A DNA stretch of 64,000 nucleotides from Clostridioides difficile CD160 (GCF_000449425.2 NZ_AVHW01000022.1:1-64000), one strand, 5' to 3'; shown: positions 27,941 through 36,043, counted from the stretch's first letter. Notes: generated by a model from the sequence alone, not told the origin. Numbers and translations are program-made.

Positions 27941-29282
27941 CTTCTTGTACTTCGATTCTATCAATTAGCGATGTCCATAACGCTCTTTTCTCTATGCTAC
28001 TCATATTTACATAATCATCTTCAAAATTAATTTTTAAAAAATTTTTCATTGTTTGCAAGTCATTAATAACAAGTTTTTCCTCGTTTTCTTTCTTTTCAAG
28101 TTCTATTAAATCATCATTTAATTTCTTGTATTTAAATCTGTAATTGTCTTTGCTGATTAAATCATCAAAATATAAATCTTGCAACTTATCTATTTGTTTC
28201 TTTAATTTGTTTTTAAGCCTTTCAGTATCAGTTTTATTAGAACCCTTTTTATTATTTGATTCATGTTTTAATATCGTTTTATATAACTCTGTTTTTATAT
28301 TTTCTAAGAGGAATGTTTCAACTTTCTTTTCTCCTAAACGAGCTGTATTACTACAAAGTTTTGTACCATAAGAAAGCGAACATCTATAGTGGAGATAAAG
28401 TTTTCCATATGGATTCAAGTCATATGAACCAGACATTTTCCTACCACAACTACAAATTATCATACCTGCAAAAATATAATCTATATTAAATTTATTTTTA
28501 GAAACTCGCTTATTCTTTTTTAAAAGAGATTGAACAAAATAAAATTGCTCCTTGCTTATGATTTGTTCACAATAATCTTCTATTAAAATATTTTTTCTTT
28601 CATATATGCCAATATAAATTTTATTACTCAACATTTTCTGCATCCATTTATACATATGTTTCATATTAAATTTATCGTTGATATGTTGGATGGTCTTAGT
28701 AAGAGCAGAAAACTTTATATAAGTATCAAAAGATTCTCTTACAATTTTAGCTTCATCTTCTTTAATTACTAGATGCTTATTTTTAATTTCATAACCAAAA
28801 GGAGTTTTACCACTTAGAACTTCGCCACGTTTAATTTTATTATTGAAAACAAATTTTATTCTTTCACTAGTTTGTGAAGCTTCATTTTCAGCGACAGATA
28901 ACATAATGTTTATATGTAATCTACCACTAGCAGTAGAAGAGTCATAATCCTCTAATATTGTTTTCCAATCACATTTATGCTTTTCTAAAATATCTAAAAT
29001 TTTATAGAAATTCTTAACACCTCTGCTGAATCTATCTAGTTTGGTTAATAGAATTAAATCAATTTTATTTTCTTTTATATCTGCAAGTAGACGTTGTAAA
29101 CTAGGTCTATTCAAATTAGTAGCAGAATAACCCTCATCAATATATTTATCAATTATAATAAAAGCATTATCTTTTGCATACTGTTCTAAAGCTTCTGTTT
29201 GAGTTCTAATGCTATCACCATGTAACGCTTGTTCTTCTGTTGACACTCTTATATAAAGAGCAACACGTTTTATATTGTCCAC
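27912..29282 (-). CDS. int: large serine recombinase (phage integrase)
   Basis: This enzyme would integrate and, with a directionality factor, excise the prophage. The 456-residue protein has an N-terminal resolvase domain with YIRVSTEEQALHGDSIRTQ, the likely catalytic Ser being within RVST. A recombinase domain is next. A zinc ribbon (CSCGRKMSGSYDLNPYGKLY plus later Cys residues) and a C-terminal coiled coil follow. It lies directly against the broken host gene, pointing at attL. No excision factor gene was recognised. Confidence 0.95.
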   Translation of the reverse strand: MDNIKRVALYIRVSTEEQALHGDSIRTQTEALEQYAKDNAFIIIDKYIDEGYSATNLNRPSLQRLLADIKENKIDLILLTKLDRFSRGVKNFYKILDILEKHKCDWKTILEDYDSSTASGRLHINIMLSVAENEASQTSERIKFVFNNKIKRGEVLSGKTPFGYEIKNKHLVIKEDEAKIVRESFDTYIKFSALTKTIQHINDKFNMKHMYKWMQKMLSNKIYIGIYERKNILIEDYCEQIISKEQFYFVQSLLKKNKRVSKNKFNIDYIFAGMIICSCGRKMSGSYDLNPYGKLYLHYRCSLSYGTKLCSNTARLGEKKVETFLLENIKTELYKTILKHESNNKKGSNKTDTERLKNKLKKQIDKLQDLYFDDLISKDNYRFKYKKLNDDLIELEKKENEEKLVINDLQTMKNFLKINFEDDYVNMSSIEKRALWTSLIDRIEVQEDGNLVIKFL

Positions 29283-29310
29283 TATAAAATCACTCCTTGT
29301 TAAATGTGTT

Positions 29311-29339
29311 TAGTGCCTAGTTAAACACACTAGGCACTA
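29311..29339. repeat. 10-bp inverted repeat between hicB and the recombinase
   Basis: TAGTGCCTAG (29311-29320) and CTAGGCACTA (29330-29339) are perfect inverses. An overlapping alternative pair, GTGTTTA/TAAACAC, also fits. The stem lies in the 65-base gap between two minus-strand genes. No T-tract follows it on the minus strand, so an operator or attenuator is more likely than a simple terminator. Confidence 0.5.
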
Positions 29340-29347
29340 TGATTAGA

Positions 29348-29752
29348 TTAATTAATATTAAGTTTGTTTTTCAAAGCTTCTTGTAATAATTGAGAAAAAT
29401 TTATATTATTTTTTTCAGCTTCTTTATTTAACCATGAAGGAATAGATAAAGTTTTCTTAATTGACTTACTATCATATTCTTTTATTGTTTCTTTTAAATT
29501 AACTTTTACCAATATAGCAGTTTGATTTTCTTTAGTACTAATATTATTTAATTGCGTAGGTTTTGGAATTTCTAAACCATCTGAATACAAGTCGAACAAT
29601 TCTAATTTTAAAGCATCTTCTGCCATAAGAAAAGCTTCTTCTAAATTCTCGCCACAAGTTATTATATTTGAAAAATCATAAAAATTAACTTCATAATCAT
29701 CCTCATCATGTCTTATTACAATTGCTGGAAATATATATTCGTTTTTATACAT
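29348..29752 (-). CDS. hicB: HicB-family antitoxin
   Basis: HicB neutralises HicA and represses their promoter. The 134-residue protein has the HicB-like N-terminal fold with FPAIVIRHDEDDYEVNFYDF and EEAFLMAEDALKLEL. A C-terminal ribbon-helix-helix-type segment (LSIPSWLNKEAEKNNINFSQ) would bind DNA. It lies 71 bases downstream of hicA, a larger gap than is common for this pair. Confidence 0.88.
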   Translation of the reverse strand: MYKNEYIFPAIVIRHDEDDYEVNFYDFSNIITCGENLEEAFLMAEDALKLELFDLYSDGLEIPKPTQLNNISTKENQTAILVKVNLKETIKEYDSKSIKKTLSIPSWLNKEAEKNNINFSQLLQEALKNKLNIN

Positions 29753-29823
29753 ATTTTCACCACCTTTATAAAATATAAAATTTAAAAATAAGTTAGAGAG
29801 AGTAAATTTATAAACTGTTAGGG

Positions 29824-30009
29824 CTATTTAAGCCCTAACTGCTTGTAAATTGAATGAAGAGTTCCTTTTTTTATGTCGCCAGAATGTTGTGGGATTATGG
29901 CAGTTCTATTTGTTTCTCTATGTATCAACTTTATATGAGAAGTACCATTTTGACTTTTTATTTCCCAGCCGTTTTCAAAAGCTATTTTTAAAATCTCTCT
30001 TACTCTCAA
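29824..30009 (-). CDS. hicA: HicA-family mRNA interferase toxin
   Basis: HicA cleaves mRNA when freed from HicB. The 61-residue protein has the compact dsRBD-like fold and the hallmarks QNGTSHIKLIH (catalytic His), IPQHSGDIKKGTLHSIYKQL. Toxin-first order is typical of hicAB. The pair would promote retention of the prophage, or act in phage competition. GAGAGGAGGG precedes the start. Confidence 0.9.
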   Translation of the reverse strand: MRVREILKIAFENGWEIKSQNGTSHIKLIHRETNRTAIIPQHSGDIKKGTLHSIYKQLGLK

Positions 30010-30045
30010 TCTTATTCCCTCCTCTCTCTAACTTTCTATATTTAT

Positions 30046-30081
30046 ATTATAACAAATATCTGAATACGTGTCAATACGTAT
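30046..30081 (-). promoter_or_regulatory. hicAB promoter with candidate operator
   Basis: On the minus strand, TTGACA (30069-30074) and TATAAT (30046-30051) are perfect consensus boxes with a 17-base spacer. ATACGT occurs twice, at 30064-30069 and 30074-30079, one helical turn apart and flanking the -35 box. These repeats are a plausible HicB autoregulatory operator. Confidence 0.8.
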
Positions 30082-30122
30082 CGTTATATTTTTAGAAAAA
30101 TATATTCTAATTGGAAAAAATT

Positions 30123-30131
30123 TGTTATAAT
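30123..30131 (+). promoter_or_regulatory. extended -10 promoter
   Basis: TGTTATAAT forms a TGnTATAAT extended -10 element 33 bases before the next plus-strand gene. No convincing -35 box is present. It would allow the gene to be expressed independently in the lysogen. Confidence 0.5.
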
Positions 30132-30163
30132 TTAATTGTATTGATGTAGAGGGAGATGGTAAA

Positions 30164-30910
30164 ATGGAGAAAATATTTAGAAATAAGAAGTATCTTGTAA
30201 TTATATTTTTATGTATAGTAGTTTTAGCAGTAATTGTTATTTTTAATGTTTGCAAAAAACCAACATATATATCTGTTGATAGATATGCAATAGGGCAAAA
30301 GAAAGATTATGTATATGAAAAAATAACAATATCACTTGAAGATAAAATAGGAGAAAAAGATGCTAATGGAATTATTAAAAAACTAGAGAATAAAGGAATA
30401 AGAACAGAAGTTATTTTGAAAGATATGTCAGAAAATAAGATAGGTACTATAAGTGAAAAAGATAATAAAGTAAATGTAAATATAATGAAAAAATATAAGT
30501 CATTTTTTAGTCGTGGATTTGATTTAGATATGGAATCTTATAAGGAACTTGTAGTAGGAGCGAGAAAAGACCTTATCAGTCAAGAAATGGAAAATTTAAA
30601 TGAATCAATGCAGACTATGAACTATATGAAAGACAATTCTATTAATGACTTTGCAGAATCTTTTGAAATTGAAGATTCAGACCTTGATTTATATAAGGAA
30701 TTTGATAAGGATGATGATAAGTTTAAAAACGCTTTAGAATTGACACAAAATTGTATAAAAATATATAATGATATGATTAAAATATCTTGTGATTACATAG
30801 AAAAATTAGATAATGAATTTTATGATAAATTTGAAGAAAAAAGAATCAAATTAAAAACATATTTAGCCATATATCAACAGGGCGTAAATTTTTTAGATGG
30901 TAGTTATTAA
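30164..30910 (+). CDS. membrane-anchored protein, likely lysogenic conversion gene
   Basis: A 248-residue protein with an N-terminal membrane anchor (residues about 10-28, YLVIIFLCIVVLAVIVIF). A large extracytoplasmic, highly charged domain follows, with a helical C-terminal half. A Cys (FNVCKKP) follows the helix but does not form a clear lipobox. It is the only plus-strand gene inside the minus-strand lysogeny block, with its own promoter and terminator. The domain was not recognised; a role in phage exclusion or host surface change is conjecture. Confidence 0.8.
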   Translation: MEKIFRNKKYLVIIFLCIVVLAVIVIFNVCKKPTYISVDRYAIGQKKDYVYEKITISLEDKIGEKDANGIIKKLENKGIRTEVILKDMSENKIGTISEKDNKVNVNIMKKYKSFFSRGFDLDMESYKELVVGARKDLISQEMENLNESMQTMNYMKDNSINDFAESFEIEDSDLDLYKEFDKDDDKFKNALELTQNCIKIYNDMIKISCDYIEKLDNEFYDKFEEKRIKLKTYLAIYQQGVNFLDGSY

Positions 30911-30944
30911 AAAAAGGTACTTAGTTAACTAAGTACCTTTTTTT
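30909..30944. terminator. bidirectional terminator
   Basis: A nearly perfect palindrome, AAAAAGGTACTTAGTT and its inverse, centred at 30925/30926. A-tracts lead in and T-tracts lead out on both strands. It ends the 30164 gene on the plus strand and the repressor/ImmA transcript on the minus strand. Confidence 0.9.
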
Positions 30945-31423
30945 CTATATTTCATGTAATTTTTAATAAAGACATTAAACTGTTTTATAACTAAATTATC
31001 TAAACCAGTAGTATTATTTTTGCCTTTTTTTAAAGAAACACTTTTTTTAAGAGCAACATTTTTATCCACACCACAAAAATACATAATTTCAGAAATTTCC
31101 AAAATTTTACATTCTTCTAATACTACATTAGGGCATAATATATATTTTGTAAAAGTTTCTGCCTCTACTTCAAATAATTTGTTGCTTTTAGAATGAAGTT
31201 TTAAAACGTTAGTTTTTGTTGCATGTCCTAAAAAAATGTGTGCCAGTTCATGAATAAGTGTCCAACGAATGGAGTATGAAGGATAATACGTATTGTAACA
31301 AATTACAAAAGTATTATCTCTTTTACTCCAAAAAACAAATCCTTGCTTGTCATATTTTTCAATAATAAAATCAATATCTCTTCTTATCAGTTTTGCAAAT
31401 TCTTCATAGGAATAAACTTTCAA
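30929..31423 (-). CDS. ImmA/IrrE-family metallopeptidase
   Basis: A 164-residue putative zinc protease. The HELAH motif (WTLIHELAHIFLGHA) supplies the zinc ligands and catalytic Glu. In ICEBs1-like systems ImmA cleaves the phage-type repressor to trigger induction, and here the repressor gene lies just upstream on the same strand. The start is TTG at 31423 with a weak ribosome site, so translation may be low. Confidence 0.88.
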   Translation of the reverse strand: MKVYSYEEFAKLIRRDIDFIIEKYDKQGFVFWSKRDNTFVICYNTYYPSYSIRWTLIHELAHIFLGHATKTNVLKLHSKSNKLFEVEAETFTKYILCPNVVLEECKILEISEIMYFCGVDKNVALKKSVSLKKGKNNTTGLDNLVIKQFNVFIKNYMKYRKKGT

Positions 31424-31537
31424 ATTATTATTTCTAATAATCTGAAAAGGACAAATAGGGTAATGTCGTAAGTTCTTCTCTTAAAATGAATTCGTAAGCT
31501 ATTTGTCGTAAAAATTTATGCATTATTTATTTTTAAT

Positions 31538-32059
31538 TTACCTTTCTAAATTGTCATATAAATTTATTGCTTCTTCTATATTTTCAGTATTGCCATTTCG
31601 AGCAGCTCCAAGCTGGGCATTTTCTTCGATATATTCACCTCGATAGTCTTGATACAATTCATCATCTTCTAATATTGTATCAACAAGTGAGTATACATAT
31701 TTTTTTATTGCTTTTCTTTGTTCTCCAGAAAGTTTTAAATAGCTTTCAAGTATTTTTACATCTAAATTATCAAGATTATATTTATTAGATAGTTCTGAAA
31801 TTATTGTATCATCATTTTCAATAAACATTTCTCCAATACCATGTCTTAACCATTTTTCATTTACATTTAATTCATTACAAATTAGTTTAATATGTTTTTC
31901 AGTTACATTACGACTGTTATTTTCGATATTAGAAATACTTGACTTAGTTAATCCTATTGACTCCCCAAAGTCACTTTGACTTAAAACGAGTTTTTCCCTT
32001 ATTTTTTTCACTCTTTCATTTAATTCAAATAAATTTTTTGATTTATTAGTTACTTTCAA
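31538..32059 (-). CDS. cI-like repressor (HTH XRE family)
   Basis: The 173-residue protein has an N-terminal helix-turn-helix (VLSQSDFGESIGLTKSSISN) and a C-terminal region without a LexA-type Ser/Lys protease signature. It probably maintains lysogeny by binding the adjacent operator region. The start is TTG at 32059 with GGAGGTG upstream. Paired with the ImmA-like protease, it fits a proteolytic induction switch. Confidence 0.9.
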   Translation of the reverse strand: MKVTNKSKNLFELNERVKKIREKLVLSQSDFGESIGLTKSSISNIENNSRNVTEKHIKLICNELNVNEKWLRHGIGEMFIENDDTIISELSNKYNLDNLDVKILESYLKLSGEQRKAIKKYVYSLVDTILEDDELYQDYRGEYIEENAQLGAARNGNTENIEEAINLYDNLER

Positions 32060-32082
32060 ATTTAATCACCTCCATTTAAAAT

Positions 32083-32175
32083 ATAATAACATAATTAAGT
32101 TCTGTTTGTAAACAAAATAAAAAAAATGTATTGACTTAAGTTGCGTTTGTGTAATATAATGTACTCAAACAGAAC
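32083..32175. promoter_or_regulatory. divergent lysogeny/early promoters and operators
   Basis: The rightward promoter has TTGACT (32131-32136) and TATAAT (32155-32160) with an 18-base spacer. The leftward one has TTTACA (32107-32112) and TATTAT (32083-32088), also 18 apart. GTTCTGTTTG at 32099-32108 recurs inverted at 32166-32175, and a diverged copy (GTTGCGTTTG, 32140-32149) lies between. These three sites are likely repressor operators overlapping both promoters. Confidence 0.8.
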
Positions 32176-32219
32176 AAAAGAGTTTCAAAACAAAATATAA
32201 AATGAAAGAGGTGTCGAAT

Positions 32220-32420
32220 ATGAATAAAATCATTGAAAATAAAACTCAAAAACTAATTGAAATAAAAGGAAGTTCAGCAAATGAATTTCTTAGTAAAAAA
32301 ATTGATAGTGATGATTTAATGAGAGAAATTGTAAAAATGCCATATGAACAAAGAGTGAAAATGTTTTATATAATGCAAGGTGCTAATCTTGTGAAAGAGC
32401 CAGATACACCAAACATTTAA
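32220..32420 (+). CDS. first early gene, small protein of unknown function
   Basis: A 66-residue protein and the first gene right of the operator, in the place of cro. No helix-turn-helix is obvious. The sequence is helical with the segment RVKMFYIMQGANLV. The ATG at 32220 fits the AAAGAGGTG at 32205-32213 better than the in-frame ATG at 32202. A regulator role is only suggested by position. Confidence 0.7.
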   Translation: MNKIIENKTQKLIEIKGSSANEFLSKKIDSDDLMREIVKMPYEQRVKMFYIMQGANLVKEPDTPNI

Positions 32421-32441
32421 TAATTAAGAGGGGTGATAAAG

Positions 32442-33092
32442 TTGTTTGTATTAAAAGGTAAAGACTTTGAAAAAGTAACAGAAAAACTAAATGTATCTTA
32501 CTGGATTACAACTGACGAAGAAACGGAAGGAGAGTTGGTATATGACTCTCTAGGTGCAGAAGAGTTTTGTTTTAGATTGTATGAAGATTATGAAGTTGAA
32601 GATTTAAGAGTAGCAAATAGACTGGATTCACATGATAATTCATTATTTGATATAGAAAAAAAGTATGTTGTGATTGATGAACTAGTTATAGTTATTTCTT
32701 GTGATTTGACAAAAGAAGAGTATTTTTATGAATGTGAATTAGAAGAAGATAAAAAAAGAAAAAATATAAAATGGAATGAAAATAAAGAGGACAACTATAG
32801 AGGTAACTTTACTAAAAAAAGTTTTAAATTTAATAACAGTGATAAAACATTCTGTCTGGATACAATAGTTTCTTATAAGAGTTTAAAACAGTATTTAAAA
32901 GAAATAGCTGAACTTATAGGAGCTAATGGGATAACGATGTTAAGTGAAGTGCCAGAAGATTCAATAAGTATTAATTTTCACTATAATGATGATGGAAAGC
33001 TTATTTTAAAATTTAGAAGAGAAATTGATGTTGAAGAAGGTTGTAAAAGAAAGTTTGAATATTATGATAAAAGTCTCTTATTCAATAAATAA
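32442..33092 (+). CDS. early phage protein of unknown function
   Basis: A 216-residue acidic protein with no recognised motif and no membrane helix. The preferred start is TTG at 32442, spaced correctly from AGAGGGGTGA (32427-32436); the GTG at 32433 lies inside that site. It belongs to the rightward early operon. Confidence 0.7.
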   Translation: MFVLKGKDFEKVTEKLNVSYWITTDEETEGELVYDSLGAEEFCFRLYEDYEVEDLRVANRLDSHDNSLFDIEKKYVVIDELVIVISCDLTKEEYFYECELEEDKKRKNIKWNENKEDNYRGNFTKKSFKFNNSDKTFCLDTIVSYKSLKQYLKEIAELIGANGITMLSEVPEDSISINFHYNDDGKLILKFRREIDVEEGCKRKFEYYDKSLLFNK

Positions 33093-33118
33093 AAATAGGT
33101 AAGATTGGGGGAATACAT

Positions 33119-33301
33119 ATGGCAAAGGCATGCAAGGTAACATTTGAAAACAAAATGGACATGGGTTTGTTTTGTAAAGGATATGCAAGAGCTAAAGAAA
33201 TGATGATAGAACGATTGTTCAATCAAGAAATAGAATATAAAATCACTCATAGAGAAAAGACAAAAGAAGAAATGGAAAAGTTAGAAAAGGAAGTAATTTA
33301 A
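33119..33301 (+). CDS. small early phage protein of unknown function
   Basis: A 60-residue charged protein with TGGGGGAAT upstream of its ATG. It has a helical middle (YARAKEMMIERLFNQEIEY) and a Glu/Lys-rich end. No family was recognised. It is the last gene before the putative origin region and rep. Confidence 0.65.
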   Translation: MAKACKVTFENKMDMGLFCKGYARAKEMMIERLFNQEIEYKITHREKTKEEMEKLEKEVI

Positions 33302-33329
33302 ATTGAGATTTGAAAATTATGTAAACAAA

Positions 33330-33429
33330 AAGTGTCTTATAACTACGAATTATAAGACACTTCACAAAATAACTTTGTTGTCAAAGCTATAAAATCATAT
33401 CTATTTTTTATTATAGCAGATAAGACAAC
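33330..33429. repeat. nested inverted repeats before rep, candidate replication origin
   Basis: AAGTGTCTTATAA (33330-33342) and its perfect inverse (33350-33362) form a 13-bp stem with a 7-base loop. A second two-tier stem follows, with GTTGTC/GACAAC (33377-33382, 33424-33429) enclosing GCTATAA/TTATAGC (33386-33392, 33411-33417). The gene-free stretch 33302-33570 immediately precedes an HUH replication protein, so an initiation site is plausible. The first stem could also be a minus-strand terminator, as T-rich sequence follows it on that strand. Confidence 0.5.
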
Positions 33430-33570
33430 AGAGTTCAATAAATACGCTAAAATGAAGCGATTAACGAGCTTGTAATAGGTATTAACATTATAACGATAAG
33501 TATCTATACAAATATATAACACTAGATACTAATATATAGATGCTAATAAAAGACTGAATGAGGTACTGCT

Positions 33571-34353
33571 ATGAAGAGTTTTATAAGGGAGAAAAAGATA
33601 TATTGTAATGACTATTTAGAGATAGATATAATACCAAGAACAGATGTACAAACAAAAGGTAAGAGAGGTAAAAGAGAATATGTATCTAAACCAAAACAAA
33701 AGAATTTAAATGATAAAAATGCTAAAAGATATTTTACACAATCAGTTAATACAAATTTTACTAAAGAAGATTTAGTTCTTCATGCTACATATTCACCAAA
33801 ATATTTACCAGAGACATTAGAAGAAGCTGAAAAAGAAGTTAGAAACTACATAAGGAGAATTGATTATAAAAGAAAGAAAGAGGGATTTGAATCTATAAAG
33901 TATATGCTTATAACAGAGTTTGGAGAAAGGAAGGATGGAACTAAAAGAGTTCACCATCATATTATTTTAAATGGTGGGTTGGAGAGAGACATAATAGAAG
34001 GGCTTTGGATTAGAAAGAAAAGAGGGAAAAAAGAAGGTGAAAAACTTGGATGGATAAATACACATAGATTACAACCGAATGAACTTGGATTAGAAAATTT
34101 ATGTAAATATCTCATGAAAGACCCTCAAGGTCGCAAAAGATGGAGTTCTTCCCAAAACTTAAAAAAGCCAATTCAACAATGTAATGATAGTAGATATAAC
34201 AGAAAGAAAATTATGGAAATAGTAAGAAATGATTTAGACAATAGAATATTTTGGGAAAAACAATATAAAGGTTACATATTTACAGAGTGTAAAGCTAGTT
34301 TTAATGAGATAACAGGAGTTAGCTTATATATAAAAATGCGAAGATTAAATTAA
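33571..34353 (+). CDS. rep: HUH-type replication initiator protein
   Basis: A 260-residue Rep-like protein. The HUH metal-binding motif is seen as VHHHIIL (His128-His130). A candidate nicking Tyr180 lies in NLCKYLMKD. The arrangement matches rolling-circle-type initiators carried by plasmids and some phages of Firmicutes. It follows the nested-repeat region and precedes recU and parAB, pointing to autonomous replication of the phage genome. A TGAGGT ribosome site precedes the ATG. Confidence 0.8.
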   Translation: MKSFIREKKIYCNDYLEIDIIPRTDVQTKGKRGKREYVSKPKQKNLNDKNAKRYFTQSVNTNFTKEDLVLHATYSPKYLPETLEEAEKEVRNYIRRIDYKRKKEGFESIKYMLITEFGERKDGTKRVHHHIILNGGLERDIIEGLWIRKKRGKKEGEKLGWINTHRLQPNELGLENLCKYLMKDPQGRKRWSSSQNLKKPIQQCNDSRYNRKKIMEIVRNDLDNRIFWEKQYKGYIFTECKASFNEITGVSLYIKMRRLN

Positions 34354-34367
34354 AATGAGGTGATTAT

Positions 34368-34508
34368 ATGTATTTAAGAGTATGCAAGTGTTGCAAGAAA
34401 GAATTTGAAACAAATTTGTATTCAAAGACATATTGTTCTTATGTTTGTAAAAACAAGTTTAAGAATGAGAGAAAAAAAGAAAAGAAAGAAGGTAATAAAA
34501 ATGGATAA
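34368..34508 (+). CDS. very small zinc-finger-like protein
   Basis: A 46-residue frame with the Cys pairs VCKCCKKEF and YCSYVCKNKF, typical of a compact zinc-binding finger, and a Lys/Glu-rich tail. It has a good ATGAGGTG ribosome site and overlaps the next gene by 8 bases, so it is likely translated. The function is unknown. Confidence 0.7.
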   Translation: MYLRVCKCCKKEFETNLYSKTYCSYVCKNKFKNERKKEKKEGNKNG

Positions 34509-34815
34509 AGAAATAGATGCGATATGTGCCAAGGCTGGAGAGTATATTTGTAAAATATGTAAATTTAATAATACTTGTAGAGTTGAAAATAGAAATGGGT
34601 GTATGTGTGGTCAATTTGAAGGAAAAAGTAAGATAGAAAAATTACTAGAAAAGAGTAATTTTATAACTTTTATGGATTTTAAATTAAAAAATATAAGTAT
34701 GAAAGACATTGAATCTTACTGTGAAGAAAATAATAAAAAAATAGAAATTTGTGGATGGGGAAAAGAACAAATAATAATCTTTATAGATAAAAAGAGGGTA
34801 AAAACTAATGACTAA
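34501..34815 (+). CDS. cysteine-rich early phage protein
   Basis: A 104-residue protein with an N-terminal Cys cluster (CKICKFNNTC and NGCMCGQF), probably metal binding, and a small alpha/beta C-terminal part. The ATG at 34501 with AAGAAGG upstream is preferred over an in-frame start at 34405, which would read through the preceding finger gene in another frame. Function unknown. Confidence 0.7.
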   Translation: MDKEIDAICAKAGEYICKICKFNNTCRVENRNGCMCGQFEGKSKIEKLLEKSNFITFMDFKLKNISMKDIESYCEENNKKIEICGWGKEQIIIFIDKKRVKTND

Positions 34816-35239
34816 TAAAGAAAAAATAAAAGGCTTTGTGCTAGTTGATTTATGTCAAGAGGACTATAGTAAACGAAGAGGTAAAAATGCTTATTACACA
34901 GGCAAAAAACACACTTTTAATTATGATTTATACCCTGCGATAACAAAGGATATAAATAGAGCAAAAGTATATAGAACTAAAAAAGAAGCTAAGAGAGAGC
35001 TTGAAACATTAAATAAAAAGTGTATTCATAATTATTTTGAAATTGTTAGCTTCAAAAAATCTATTAAAAATATGAGTAATAAAGAAATGCTAGAATTTAT
35101 ATCTATGAAAGAAAATAAAGCATATAGAAAGTATTCTAAAGAGATTTGTAATATATGCAAAAGTATAAAATTTAATTGTGAAAGTCTTTATTGTGAAGAA
35201 GCCTGCAACGATTGGTTAAATGAAAATGTTATCTGGTAA
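34808..35239 (+). CDS. early phage protein with C-terminal Cys motifs
   Basis: A 143-residue basic protein overlapping its neighbour by 8 bases. The C-terminus has ICNICKSIKFNCESLYCEEAC, shown here in part, which may bind zinc. The middle (KVYRTKKEAKRELETLNKKC) is helical. No known family was recognised. Confidence 0.68.
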   Translation: MTNKEKIKGFVLVDLCQEDYSKRRGKNAYYTGKKHTFNYDLYPAITKDINRAKVYRTKKEAKRELETLNKKCIHNYFEIVSFKKSIKNMSNKEMLEFISMKENKAYRKYSKEICNICKSIKFNCESLYCEEACNDWLNENVIW

Positions 35240-35258
35240 TGTAAAGGAGTGATAAAAA

Positions 35259-35735
35259 ATGATTTACGAGGATAAAAGATTGTTATCAAGATTATTAAAA
35301 ATAATTTCAAATAAAGAGAGAAAGATACAAATGTTAGAAAAAGAATTAGAAGCTTACAAAGAACTCGCAGCAGAGGGGGAACTTAATTTTTATTTTGCAA
35401 AAGAAGATGGTGAATATCATATAGAACTTTATAATCTCAATGAAAATTTTGGGGAGTTTTCAAGAGATGTTATATTAACTAAAAAAGCTTTGCAAAAAGA
35501 GTTAGAAAAAGAAACAGATTTCAAAGGAAAAATATTTAAACGAACAAAAGAGTCAACTATATATGACAATATAGATTATATCATAAAAAATAATATGCTT
35601 ATTAATATGAAAGATTGTTTTTTGGAAGGCATTGATACAGGTATATTAGAAAATAAATGTGGAGCTGATAAAGAATATGAAGTCATAACAACTATAAAAG
35701 GGGAGGACTTTATAATTTTTAAAGATAAATATTAA
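35259..35735 (+). CDS. early phage protein of unknown function
   Basis: A 158-residue soluble protein with an N-terminal coiled coil (KERKIQMLEKELEAYKELAA) followed by a beta-rich region. AAAGGAG precedes the ATG. No motif suggests an activity. Confidence 0.65.
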   Translation: MIYEDKRLLSRLLKIISNKERKIQMLEKELEAYKELAAEGELNFYFAKEDGEYHIELYNLNENFGEFSRDVILTKKALQKELEKETDFKGKIFKRTKESTIYDNIDYIIKNNMLINMKDCFLEGIDTGILENKCGADKEYEVITTIKGEDFIIFKDKY

Positions 35736-35761
35736 ATAAAAATGAAGAGAAGGTGATAAAA

Positions 35762-36043
35762 ATGACTAATGAAGAATTTGAAAAAATAGAAGAAATATAT
35801 CGTAGATACAAAGAGTTAATTAGTACAAAAGAAGAAGCAAAAGAAATAAAAGAAATTATTGAAAGTAATGATGTTTCAAATTTTAGAATGATAAGCTTTG
35901 ATTTTGGCTGGGGTGAAAATTTAGAATTTAGTGTTAGCGAAGAAACAAGAAATTATATAAAAAAAGAAGTTATAAATATGCTAGAAAAAGTAATTCAAGA
36001 TTGCAGTGAAAAAATAGAAGCTATTAAGATACCAAGAAATTAA
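35762..36043 (+). CDS. early phage protein of unknown function
   Basis: A 93-residue acidic protein, mostly helical at both ends with a short aromatic stretch (ISFDFGWGENLEFS). The ATG at 35762 follows AGAAGGTGA, so the in-frame GTG at 35753 is unlikely. About 100 bases of AT-rich DNA separate it from recU. Confidence 0.65.
   Translation: MTNEEFEKIEEIYRRYKELISTKEEAKEIKEIIESNDVSNFRMISFDFGWGENLEFSVSEETRNYIKKEVINMLEKVIQDCSEKIEAIKIPRN

Noticed and set aside
27912-29282. Serine recombinase as part of a conjugative transposon
   Set aside because: The genes that follow are a complete siphovirus head and tail module, so it belongs to a prophage.
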